This document shows, piece after piece, positions 23,651 through 37,800 of a stretch of 64,000 bases of DNA. The notes under the pieces are model-generated. The model was not told the origin of the DNA, did no database searches, and saw only the letters and a program-made list of their open reading frames with translations. The stretch's first letter is position 1; each line of letters begins with the position of its first letter. The position numbers and the translations under genes were made by a program. This stretch comes from Siphonodentalium dalli. Its lineage: Eukaryota; Mollusca; Scaphopoda; Gadilida; Siphonodentaliidae. The stretch covers positions 27,280,987 through 27,344,986 of the forward strand of contig CP136063.1 in the NCBI GenBank assembly GCA_032622095.1, in the 5' to 3' direction.

Positions 23651-25940
23651 TTCATGACGGGCACTGATTATCTGTTCAGGAGACCATAATTAAACATCGA
23701 TTTTTAACCAGGAGTTCGTCACGACGGGCAGTGATTATCTGTTCTGGAGACCCTAATTAAACATCGATATTTAATCTGGAGTCCTCATGACGTGCACTGA
23801 TTATCTGTTCTGGAAACAATAATTAAAAATCGATATTTAACCTGGAGTTCTCATGACGGACACTGATTAGCTGTTCTGGAGACCATAACTAAATATCGAT
23901 ATTTAACCTGGAGTTATTCATAACGGGCACTGATTATCTGTCCTGGAGACCATAATTAAGTATCGATGTTTAACCTTGAGTTATTCATGACGGGTACTGA
24001 TTATCTGTTCTGGAGCAATGATTATGTGTCTTGGAGACCACAAATGGACATCGATATTTAACCAGGAGTTATTCATGACGAGCACTGATTATCTGTTATG
24101 GAGACCATAATTAAACATCGATATTTAAGCTGGAGTTATTCATGACGGGCACTGATTATCTGTTCTGGAGACCATAATTAAACATCGATATTTAACCTGG
24201 AGTTCTCATGACGGGCAATGAGTATCTGTTCTGGAGACATTCTTAAAGATCGATATTTAACCTTGAGTTATTCATAATGGGCAATGATTATCTGTTCTGG
24301 ATACCATAATTAAACATCGATATTTAACCTTGAGTTATTCATAATGGGCAACGATTATCTGTTCTGGAGATCCTAATTAAATATCGATATTCAACCTGGT
24401 GTTATTCATGACGGGCACTGATAATCTGTCAAGGTGACCATAATTAAACATCGATATTTAACCTGCAGTTACTCACGACGGGCACTTTGTTATCTGTTCT
24501 GGAGACCATAATTAAACATCGATATTTAGCATGGAGTTCTCATGACGGGCATTTTGTTATCTGTTCTGGAGACCGTAATTAAACATCGATATTTAACCAG
24601 GATATCTCATGACGGGCACTGATTATCTGTTCTGGAGACGGTAATTAAAGATTGATATTTAACCTGGAGTTCTCATGACGGGCACTTATTACCTGTTCTG
24701 GAGACCATAACTAAATATCGATATTTAACCTTGAGTTAATCATAACAGGCAATGATTATCTGTTTTGGAGACCATAATTAAAGATCGATATTTAACCTTG
24801 AGTTATTCATAACGGGCAATGATTATCTGTTCTGGAGACCGTAGTTAAATATCGATATATAACCTGGAGTTATTCATGACGGGCACTGATTATCTGTTCA
24901 GGAGACCATAATTAAACATCGATTTTTAACCAGGAGTTCGTCACGACGGGCAGTGATTATCTGTTCTGGAGACCCTAATTAAACATCGATATTTAACCTG
25001 GAGTCCTCATGACGTTCACTGATTATCTGTTCTGGAGACCATAATTAAAAATCGGTATTTAACCTGGAGTTCTCATGACGGACACTGATTAGCTGTTCTG
25101 GAGACCATAACTAAATATCGATATTTAACCTGGAGTTATTCATAACGGGCACTGATTATCTGTCCTGGAGACCATAATTAAGTATCGATGTTTAACCTTG
25201 AGTTATTCATGACGGGTACTGATTATCTGTTCTGGAGCAATGATTATGTGTCTTGGAGACCACAAATGGACATCGATATTTAACCAGGAGTTATTCATGA
25301 CGAGCACTGATTATCTGTTATGGAGACCATAATTAAACATCGATATTTAAGCTGGAGTTATTCATGACGGGCACTGATTATCTGTTCTGGAGACCATAAT
25401 TAAACATCGATATTTAACCTGGAGTTCTCATGACGGGCAATGAGTATCTGTTCTGGAGACATTCTTAAAGATCGATATTTAACCTTGAGTTATTCATAAT
25501 GGGCAATGATTATCTGTTCTGGATACCATAATTAAACATCGATATTTAACCTTGAGTTATTCATAATGGGCAACGATTATCTGTTCTGGAGATCCTAATT
25601 AAATATCGATATTCAACCTCGTGTTATTCATGACGGGCACTGATAATCTGTCAAGGTGACCATAATTAAACATCGATATTTAACCTGCAGTTACTCACGA
25701 CGGGCACTTTGTTATCTGTTCTGGAGACCATAATTAAACATCGATATTTAGCATGGAGTTCTCATGACGGGCATTTTGTTATCTGTTCTGGAGACCGTAA
25801 TTAAACATCGATATTTAACCAGGATATCTCATGACGGGCACTGATTATCTGTTCTGGAGACGGTAATTAAAGATTGATATTTAACCTGGAGTTCTCATGA
25901 CGGGCACTTATTACCTGTTCTGGAGACCATAACTAAATAT
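23500..25940 (+). repeat. Tandem duplication of a 1222-bp satellite block
   Basis: The copies run about 23500-24721 and 24722-25940. GAGTTAATCATAACAGG at 23511 and 24733, and GTTCGTCACGACGGG at 23714 and 24936, are both 1222 bp apart. The odd partial monomer TTCTGGAGCAATGATTATG is present in both copies. Only scattered point differences were seen. Confidence 0.88.
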
Positions 25941-26836
25941 CGATATTTAACCTGGAGTTATTCATGACGGGCACTGATTATCTGTTCTGGAGACCATAAC
26001 TAAATATCGATATTTAACCTGGAGTTATTCATGGCGGGCACTGATTATCTGTCCTGGAGACCATAAATAAACATCGATATTTAAACTGGAGTTCTCATGA
26101 CGGGCACTGATTATCTGGTCTGGAAACCATAATAAAAGATCGGTATTTAACCTGGAGTTATTCATGTCGTACACTGATTATCTGTTCTGGACTCCATAAT
26201 TAATTAAACATCGATATTTAACCTTGAGTTATTCATAACGAACAATGATTGTGTGTTCTGGAGACCGTAACTAAATATCGATATTTAGCCAGGAGTTATT
26301 CATGACGGGCCCTGATTATCTGCTCAGGATACCATAATTAAACATAGATATTTAACCTGGAGCTTTCATGACGGGCACTTATTATCTGTTCTGGAGACCA
26401 CGATTAAACATCGATATTTAACCTTGAGCTATTCATAACGGGCAATGATTATCTGTTCTGGAGACCATAATTAAATATTGATATTTAACCTTGAGTTATT
26501 CATAACGGGCAATGATTATCTGTTCAGGAGAACATAATTAAACATCGATATTTAACCTGGAGTTATTCATAACTGGCAATGATTATCTATTCTGGAGACC
26601 ATAATTAAAGATCGATATTTAACCTTCAGTTATTCAAAACGGGCAATGATTATCTGTTCTGGAGACGATAATTAAACATCGATATTTAACCTGGAGTTCT
26701 CATGACGGGCAATGATTATCTGTTCTGGAGACCATAATTAAAGATCGATATTTAACCTGGAGTTATTCATGACGACCACTGATTATCTGTTCTGGAGACC
26801 ATAATTAAACATATATATTTAACCTGGAGTTCTCAT

Positions 26837-27273
26837 GACGGGCAATGATTATCTGTTCTGGAGACCATAATTAAAGATCGATATTTAACCTGGAGTTCTC
26901 ATGACGACCACTGATTATCTGTTCAGGAGACCATAATTAAACATCGATATTTAACCTGGAGTTCTCATGACGGGCAATGATTATCTGTTCTGGAGACCAT
27001 AATTAAAGATCGATATTTAACCTGGAGTTCTCATGACGACCACTGATTATCTGTTCAGGAGACCATAATTAAACATCGATATTTAACCTGGAGTTCTCAT
27101 GACGGGCAATGATTATCTGTTCTGGAGACCATAATTAAAGATCGATATTTAACCTGGAGTTCTCATGACGACCACTGATTATCTGTTCAGGAGACCATAA
27201 TTAAACATCGATATTTAACCTGGAGTTCTCATGACGGGCAATGATTATCTGTTCTGGAGACCATAATTAAACA
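26837..27273 (+). repeat. 132-bp dimeric repeat, three identical copies plus partial
   Basis: Two 66-bp monomer types alternate: one with CGACCACTG and TTCAGGAG, the other with CGGGCAATG, TTCTGGAG and AAAGATCG. GACGACCACT occurs at 26903, 27035 and 27167, and the intervening 132 bp are identical by eye. This is the cleanest and presumably youngest amplification in the window. Confidence 0.9.
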
Positions 27274-30200
27274 TTGATATTTAACCTGGAGTTATTCATG
27301 GCGGGCAATGATTATCTGTTCAGGAGACCATAATTAAACATCGATATTTAACCTGGAGTTATTCATGACGGGCAATGATTATCTTTTCTGGAGACCATAA
27401 TTAAACATTGATATTTAACCTGGAGTTATTCATGACGGGCAATGATTATCTGTTCTGGAGACCATAATTAAACATATATATTTAACCTGGAGTTCTCATG
27501 ACGGACAATGATTATCTGTTCTGGAGACCATAATTAAACATATATATTTAACCTGGAGTTCTCATGACGGGCAATGATTATCTGTTCTGGAGACGATAAT
27601 TAAACATCGATATTTAACCTGGAGTTCTCATGACGGGCAATGATTATCTGTTCTGGAGACCATAATTAAAGATCGATATTTAACCTGGAGTTATTCATGA
27701 CGACCACTGATTATCTGTTCTGGAGACCATAACTAAATATCGATATTTAACCTTGAGTTCTCATGACGAGCACTGATTATCTGCTCTGGAGACCACAATT
27801 AAACATCGATATTTAACCTTGAGTTATTCATGACGAGCACTGATTATCTGTTGTGTAGACTATAATTAAATATCGATATTTAACCTTGAGTTATTCATGA
27901 CGGGCACTGATTATCCGTTCTGGATACCATAATTAAACATCGATATTTAACCTGGAGTTCTCATGACGGGCAACGAGTAGCTGTTCTGGAGACCATAATT
28001 AAAGATCGATATGTTACCTTGAGTTATTCATAACGGGCAATGATTATCTGTTCTGGGGACCATAATTAAAGATCGATATTTAACCTTGAGTTATTCATAA
28101 CGGGCAGTGATTATCTGTTCTGGAGACCATAATTAAGGATCGATATTTAACCTGGAGTTCTCATGACGGGCAATGAGTATCTGTTCTGGAGACCATAATT
28201 AAAGATCGATATTTAACCTTGAGTTATTCATAACGGGCAATGATTAACTGTTCTGGAGACCATAATTAAACATCGATATTTATCCTGAAATTATTCATAA
28301 CGGTCACTGATTATCTGTGCTGGAGACCATAATTAAGGATCGATATTTAACCAGGAGTTCTCATGCCGGGAACTGATTATGTGTTCTGGAGTCCGTAAAT
28401 AAAGATTTATATTTAACCTAGTTTCTCATGACGGACACTGATTGTCTGTTCTGGAGACCATAACTAAATATCGATATTTAACCTGGAGTTATTCATGACG
28501 GGCACTGATTATCTGTTCTGGAAACCATAACCAAACATCGATATTTAACCTGGAGTTCTCATGACGGAAACTGATTATCTGTTCTGGAGACAATAATTAA
28601 TGATCGATATTTAACCTTGAGTTCTCATGACGGGCACAGATTATCTGGTCTGGAAACCATAATTAAACATCGATATTTAACCTGGAGTTCTCATGACGGG
28701 CACTGATAATCTGTTCTGGGGACCATAATTAAACATCGATATTTAACCTGGAGTTCTCATGACGGGCACAGATTGTCTGGTCTGGAAACCATAATTAAAC
28801 ATCGATATTTAACCTGGAGTTATTCATGACGGGCAATGATTATCTGTTCTGGAGACAATAATTAATGATCGATATTTAACCTTGAGTTATTCAAAACGGG
28901 CAATGATTATCTGTTCTGGAGACCGTAATTAAATATCGATATATATCCTGGAGTTATTCATGACGGGCACTGATTATCTGTTCAGGAGACCATAATTAAT
29001 ACATCGATATTTAACCTGGAGTTATTAATTACGGCCAATGTTTATTTGTTCTGGAGACCATAATTAAAGGTCGATATTTAACCTCGAGTTATTCAAAACG
29101 GGCAATGATTATATGTTCTGGAGACATTAACTGAATATCGATAGTTAACCAGGAGTTATTCATGACGGGCACTGATTATCTGTTCTGGAGACCACAGTTA
29201 AACATCGATATTTAACCTGGAGTTCTCATGACGGGCAATGAGTATCTGTTCTGGAGACCATAAATAAATATCGTTATTTAACCTGGAGTTATTCATGACG
29301 ACCACTGATTATCTGTTCTGGAGACCATAATTAAACATATATATTTAACCTGGAGTTCTCATGACGGGCAATGATTATCTGTTCTGGAGACCATAATTAA
29401 AGATCAATATTTAACCTTCAGTTATTCAAAACGGGCAATGATTATCTGTTCTGGAGACGATAATTAAACATCGATATTTAACCTGGAGTTCTCATGACGG
29501 GCAATGATTATCTGTTCTGGAGACCATAATTAAAGATCGATATTTAACCTGGAGTTATTCATGACGACCACTGATTATCTGTTCTGGAGACCATAATTAA
29601 ACATATATATTTAACCTGGAGTTCTCATAACGGGCAATGATTATCTGTTCTGGAGACCATAATTAAACATCGATATTTTACCTGGAGTTCTCATGACGGG
29701 CAATGAGTATCTGTTCTGGAGACCATAATTAAAGATCGATATGTTACCTTGAGTTATTCATAACGGGCAATGATTATCTGTTCTGGGGACCATAATTAAA
29801 GATCGATATTTAACCTTGAGTTATTCATAACGGGCAATGATTATCTGTTCTGGAGACCATAATTAAACATCGATATTTAACCTTGAGTTATTCATGACGG
29901 TCACTGATTATCTGTTCTGGAGACCATAATTAAGGATCGATATTTAACCTGGAGTTATTCATGACGAGCACTGATTATCTGTTCTGGAGACCACAATTAA
30001 ACATCGATATTTAAGCTGGAGTTCTTCATGGCGGGCAATGATTATCTGCTCTGGAGACCACAATTAAACATCGATATTTAACCTTGAGTTATTCATGACG
30101 AGCACTGATTATCTGTTGTGTAGACCATAATTAAACATCGATATTTAACCTTGAGTTATTCATGACGGGCACTGATTATCCGTTCTGGATACCATAATTA

Positions 30201-33200
30201 AACATCGATATTTTACCTGGAGTTCTCATGACGGGCAATGAGTATCTGTTCTGGAGACCATAATTAAAGATCGATATGTTACCTTGAGTTATTCATAACG
30301 GGAAATGATTATCTGTTCTGGGGACCATAATTAAAGATCGATATTTAACCTTGAGTTATTCATAACGGGCAATGATTATCTGTTCTGGAGACCATAATTA
30401 AACATCGATATTTAACCTTGAGTTATTCATGACGGTCACTGATTATCTGTTCTGGAGACCATAATTAAGGATCGATATTTAACCTGGAGTTCTCATGACG
30501 GGCAATGAGTATCTGTTCTGGAGACCATAATTAAAGATCGATATGTTACCTGGAGTTATTCATAACGGGCAATGATTATCTGTTCTGGAGACCATAATTA
30601 AAGATCGATATTTAACCTTGAGTTATTCATAATGGGCAGTGATTATCTGTTCTGGAGACCATAATTAAAGATCGATATGTTACCTTGAGTTATTCATAAC
30701 GGGCAGTGATTATCTGTTCTGGAGACCCTAATTAAAGATCGATATTTAACCTTGAGTTATATATAACGGGCAATGATTATCTGTTCTGGAGACCATAATT
30801 AAACATCGATATTTATCCTGAAATTATTCATAACGGTCACTGATTATCTGTGCTGGAGACCATAATTAAGGATCGATATTTAACCTGGAGTTCTCATGAC
30901 GGGCACCGATTATCTGTCCTGGAGAACATAATTAAACATCGATATTTAATCAGGAGTTTTTATGCCGGGCACTGATTATGTGTTCTGGAGTCCGTAAATA
31001 AAGATTTATATTTAACCTGGTTTCTCATGACGGGCACTGATTGTCTGTTCTGGAGACCATAATTAAAGATCGATATTTAACCTTGAGTTATTCAAAACGG
31101 ACAATGATTATCTGTTCTGGAGACCGTAATTAAATATCGATATCTGACCTAGAGCTATTCATGACGGGCACTGATTATCTGTTCTGGAGACCATAATTAA
31201 ATATCAATATTTAACCTGGAGTTCTCATGACGGGCAATGAGTATCTGTTCTGGAGACCATAATTAAAGATCGATATGTTACCTTGAGTTATTCATAACGG
31301 GCAATGATTATCTGTTCTGGAGACCATAATTAAATATCAATATTTAACCTGGAGTTCTCATGACGGGCAATGAGTATCTGTTCTGGAGACCATAATTAAA
31401 GATCGATATTTAACCTTGAGTTATTCATAACGGGCAATGATTATCTGTTCTGGAGACCATAATTAAACATCGATAATTATCCTGAAATTATTCATAACGG
31501 TCACTGATTATCTGTGCTGGAGACCATAATTAAGGATCGATATTTAACCTGGAGTTCTCATGACGGGCAATGAGTATCTGTTCTGGAGACCATAATTAAA
31601 GATCGATATGTTACCTTGAGTTATTCATAACGGGCAATGAGTATCTGTTCTGGAGACCATAATTAAACATCGATATTTAACCTGGTGTTCTCATGATGTT
31701 CAATACGAATCTGTTCTGGAGACGATAAATAAACATCGATATTTAACATGGAGTTCTCATGGCGGGCAATGATTATCTGTTCTGGATACCATAATTAAAT
31801 ATCGATATTTTACCTTGAGTTATTCATAACGGGCAGTGATTATCTGTTCTGGAGACCATAATTAAAGATCGATATTTAGCCTTGAGTTATTCATAACGGG
31901 CAATGATTATCTGTTCTGGAGACCATAATTAAACGTCGATAATTATCCTGAAATTATCCATAACGGTCACTGATTATCTGTGCTGTAGACCATAGTTAAG
32001 GATCGATATTTAACCTGGAGTTATTCATGACGAACACTGATTATCTATTCTGGAGACCACAATTAAACATCGATATTTAAGCTGGAGTTCTTCATGGCGG
32101 GCAATGATTATCTGCTCTGGAGACCACAATTAAACATCGATATTTAACCTTGAGTTATTCATGACGAGCACTGATTATCTGTTGTGTAGACCATAATTAA
32201 ACATCGATATTTAACCTTGAGTTATTCATGACGGGTACTGATTATCCGTTCTGGATACCATAATTAAACATCGATATTTAACCTGGAGTTCTCATGACGG
32301 GCAATGAGTATCTGTTCTGGAGACCATAATTAAAGATCTATATTTAACCTTTAGTTATTCATGACGAGCACTCATTATCTATTCTGGAAACGATAACTAA
32401 ACATCGATATTTAACCTAGAGTTCTTCATGACGGGCAACGATTATCTGTTCTGGAGACCATAATTAAACCTCGATATTTAACCTAGAGTTCTTCATGACG
32501 GGCAATGATTATCTGTTCTTGAGATCGTAATTAAATATCGATATTTAACCTGGAGTTATTCATGACGGGCACTGGTTATCTGTTCTGGAGACCATAACTA
32601 AATATCGATATCTAACCTGGAGTTATTCATGACGGGCACTGATTAACTGTTCTGGAGACCATAATTAAACATCGATATTTAACCTGGAATCCTGGTGTTC
32701 ACATGACGGGCACTGATTATCTGTTCTGGAGACCATAACTAAATATCGGTATTTAACCTGTAGTTAATCATCATGGGCATTGGTTATCTGTTCTTGACTC
32801 CATAATTATCATCGATATTTAACCTTGAGTTATTCATGACGGGCAATGATTATCTGTTCTGGAGACCATAATTAGACATCGATATTTAACATGGAGTTCT
32901 CACGACGGGCACTTTATTATCTGTTCTGGAGACCATAGCTAAACATCGATATTTAACCAGGAGTTCTCATGACGGGCACTGATTATCTGTTTTGGAGACC
33001 GTAATTAAAGATTGATATTTAACCTGGAGTTCTCATGACGGGCACTGATTATCTGTTCTGGGGACCATAACTAAATATCGATATTTAACCTGGAGTTATT
33101 CATGACGGGCACTGATTATCTGTTCTGGAGACCATAACTAAATATCGATATTTAACCTGGAGTTATTCATGGCGGACACTGATTACATGTCCTGGAGACC

Positions 33201-34852
33201 ATAATTAAACATCGATATTTAACCTGGAGTTCTCATGACGGGCAATGATTATCTGTTCTGGAGGCCGTAACTATATATCGATATTTAATCTGGAGTTATT
33301 CATGACGGGCACTGATTATCTGTTCTGGAGACCATAATTAAACATCGATATTTAACCTTGAGTTATTCATGACGGGCACTGATTATCTGTTCTGGAGACC
33401 ATGATTAAATATCGATATTTAACCTGGAGTTCTCATGACGGGCAATGTTTATCTGTTCTGGAGGCCGTAATTAAAGATTGATATTTAACCTGGAGTTATT
33501 CATAACTACATATTTAACCTGGTGTTCTCATAACGGGCACTGATTATCTGTTCTGGAGACCATAACTATATATCGATATTTAATCTGGAGTTATTCATGA
33601 CGGGCACTGATTATCTGTTCTGGAGACCATAATTAAACATCGATATTTAACCTTGAGTTATTCATGACGGGCACTGATTATCTGTTCTGGAGACCATAAT
33701 TATATATCGATATTTAACCTGGAGTTCTCATGACGGGCAATGAGTATCTGTTCTGGAGACCATAATTAAAGACTGATATGTTACCTTGAGTTATTCATAA
33801 CGGTCAATGCTTATCTGTTCTGGAGACCATAATTAAAGATCGATATTTAACCTTGAGTTATTCATAACGGGCAATGATTATCTGTTCTGGAGACCATAAA
33901 TAAACATCAATTATTATCCTGGAATTATTCATAACGGTCACTGATTATCTGTTCTGGAGACCATAATTAAGGATCGATATTTAACTTGGTGTTCTCATGA
34001 TGGTCACTGATTATCTGTTCTGGAGACCATAATTAAAGATCGACATTTATCCTGGAATTATTCATAACGGTCACTGATTATCTGTTCTGGAGACCGTAAT
34101 TAAAGATCGATATTTAGCCTGGAGTTATTCATGATGACCACTGATCATCTGTTCTGGAGACCTTAATTAAACATCGATATGCAACCTGGGGTGCTCATGA
34201 CGGGCAATGATTATCTGTTCTGGAGACCGTAATTAAAGATCGATATTTAATCTGGAGTTATTCATGACGAGCAATGATTATCTGTCCTTGAGACCACAAA
34301 TAAACATCGATATTTAACCTGGAGCTATTCATGACGAGCACAGATTATCTGTTCTGGAGACCACAATTAAACATCGATATTTAAGCTGGAGTTCTTCATG
34401 GCGGGCAATGATTATCTGCTCTGGAGACCACAATTAAACATCGATATTTAACCTTGAGTTATTCATGACGAGCACTGATTATCTGTTGTGTAGACCATAA
34501 TTAAACATCGATATTTAACCTTGAGTTATTCATGACGGGCACTGATTATCCGTTCTGGATACCATAATTAAACATCGATATTTAACCTGGAGTTCTCATG
34601 ACGGGCAACGAGCAGCTGTTCTGGAGACCATAATTAAAGATCGATATGTTACCTTGAGTTATTCATAACGGGCAGTGATTATCTGTTCTGGAGACCATAA
34701 TTAAAGATCGATATTTAACCTTGAGTTATTCATAACGGGCAATGATTATCTGTTCTGGAGACCATAATTAAACATCGATATTTATTCTGAAATTATTCAT
34801 AACGGTCACTGATTATCTGTGCTGGAGACCATAATTAAGGATCGATATTTAA

Positions 34853-37800
34853 CCAGGAGTTCTCATGCCGGGCACTGATTATGTGTTCTGGAGTCCGTAA
34901 ATACAGATTTATATTTAACCTGGTTTCTCATGACGGGCACTGATTGTCTGTTCTGGAGACCATAACTAAATATCGATATTTAACCTGGAGTTATTCATGA
35001 CGGGCACTGATTATCTGTTCTGGAAACCATAACCAAACATCGATATTTAACCTGGAGTTCTCATGACGGAAACTGATTATCTGTTCTGGAGACCATAATT
35101 AAACATCGATATTTAACCTGGAGTTCTCATGACGGGCACTGATTATCTGTTTTGGAGACCGTAATTAAACATCGATATTTAACCTGGAGTTCTCATGACG
35201 GGCACTGATTATCTGTTCTGGGGACCATAATTAAACATCGATATTTAACCTGGAGTTCTCATGACGGGCACAGATTGTCTGGTCTGGAAACCATAATTAA
35301 ACATCGATATTTAACCAGGAGTTATTCATGACGAGCAATGATGATCTGTCCTGGAGACCATAATTAAAAGTCGGTATTTAACCTGGAGTCATTCATGACG
35401 GGCACTGATTATCTGTTCTGGACTCCATAATTAAACATCGATATTTATCCTTGAGTTATTCAAAACGTGCAATGATTATCTGTTCTGGAGACAATAATTA
35501 ATGATCGATATTTAACCTTGAGTTATTCAAAACGGGCAATGATTATCTGTTCTGGAGACCGTAATTAAATATCGATATATATCCTGGAGTTATTCATGAC
35601 GGGCACTGATTATCTGTTCAGGAGACCATAATTAAACATCGATATTTAACCTGGAGTTATTTATTACGGCCAATGTTTATTTGTTCTGGAGACCATAATT
35701 AAAGGTCGATATTTAACCTCGAGTTGTTCAAAACGGGCAATGATTATATGTTCTGGAGACATTAACTGAATATCGATAGTTAACCAGGAGTTATTCATGA
35801 CGGGCACTGATTATCTGTTCAGGAGACCATAATTAAACATCGATATTTAACATGGAGTTCCTCTTGACGAGCACTTTATTATCTGTTCTGGAGACCACAA
35901 TTAAACATCGATATTTAACCTGGAGTTCTCATGACGGGCAATGAGTATCTGTTCTGGAGACCATAAATAAATATCGTTATTTAACCTGGAGTTATTCATG
36001 ACGACCACTGATTATCTGTTCGGGAGACCATAATTAAACATATATATTTAGCCTGGAGTTCTCATGACGGGCAATGATTATCTGTTCTGGGGACCATAAT
36101 TAAAGATCGATATTTAACCTTCAGTTATTCAAAACGGGCAATGATTATCTGTTCTGGAGACGATAATTAAACATCGATATATAACCTGGAGTTCTCATGA
36201 CGGGCAATGATTATCTGTTCTGGAGACCATAATTAAAGATCGATATTTAACCTGGAGTTATTCATGACGACCACTGATTATCTGTTCTGGAGACCATAAT
36301 TAAACATATATATTTAACCTGGAGTTCTCATGACGGGCAATGATTATCTGTTCTGGAGACCATAATTAAAGATCGATATTTAACCTGGAGTTATTCATGA
36401 CGAGCACTGATTATCTATTCTGGAGACCACAATTAAACATCGATATTTAAGCTGGAGTTCTTCATGGCGGGCAATGATTATCTACTCTGGAGACCACAAT
36501 TAAACATCGATATTTAACCTTGAGTTATTCATGACGGGCACTGATTATCCGTTCTGGATACCATAATTAAACATCGATATTTAACCTGGAGTTCTCATGA
36601 CGGGCAATGAGTATCTGTTCTGGAGACCATAATTAAAGATCGATATGTTACCTTGAGTTATTCATAACGGGCAGTGATTATCTGTTCTGGAGACCATAAT
36701 TAAAGATCGATATTTAACCTTGAGTTATTCATTACGGGCAATGATTATCTGTTCTGGAGACCATAATTAAACATCGATATTTATCCTGAAATTATTCATA
36801 ACGGTCACTGATTATCTGTGCTGGAGACCATAATTAAGGATCGATATTTAACCTGGAGTTCTCATGACGGGCACCGATTATCTGTCCTGGAGAACATAAT
36901 TAAACATCGATATTTAATCAGGAGTTCTCATGCCGGGCACTGATTATGTGTTCTGGAGTCCGTAAATAAAGATTTATATTTAACCTGGTTTCTCATGACG
37001 GGCACTGATTGTCTGTTCTGGAGACCATAACTAAATATGGATATTTAACCTGGAGTTATTCATGACGGGCACTGATTATCTGTTCTGGAAACCATAATTA
37101 AACGTCTATATTTAACATGGAGTTATTCATGACGGGCACTGGTTATCTGTTCTGGTGTCCATAATTAAACATCGATATTTAAATTTGAGTTATTCATAAC
37201 GGGCAATGATTATCTGTTCTGGAGACAATAATTAAAGATCGATATTTAACCTTGAGTTATTCAAAACGACAATGATTATCTGTTCTGGAGACCGTAATTA
37301 AATATCGATATCTGACCTAGAGCTATTCATGACGGGCACTGATTATCTGTTCTGGAGACCATAATTAAATATCAATATTTAACCTGGAGTTCTCATGACG
37401 GGCAATGATTATCTGTTCTGGGGACCATAATTAAAGATCGATATTTAACCTTGAGTTATTCATAACGGTCCCTGATTATCTGTGCTGGAGACCATAATTA
37501 AGGATCGATATTTAACCTGGAGTTCTCATGACGGGCAATGATTATCTGTTCTGGATACCATAATTAAACATCGATATTTAACCTGGAGTTCTCATGACGA
37601 GCAATGAGTATCTGTTCTGGAGACCATAATTAAATATCGATATGTTACCTTGAGTTATTCATAACGGGCAGTGATTATCTGTTCTGGGGACCATAATTAA
37701 AGATCGATATTTAACCTTGAGTTATTCATAACGGGCAATGATTATCTGTTCTGGAGACCATAATTAAACATCGATAATTATCCTGAAATTATTCATAACG

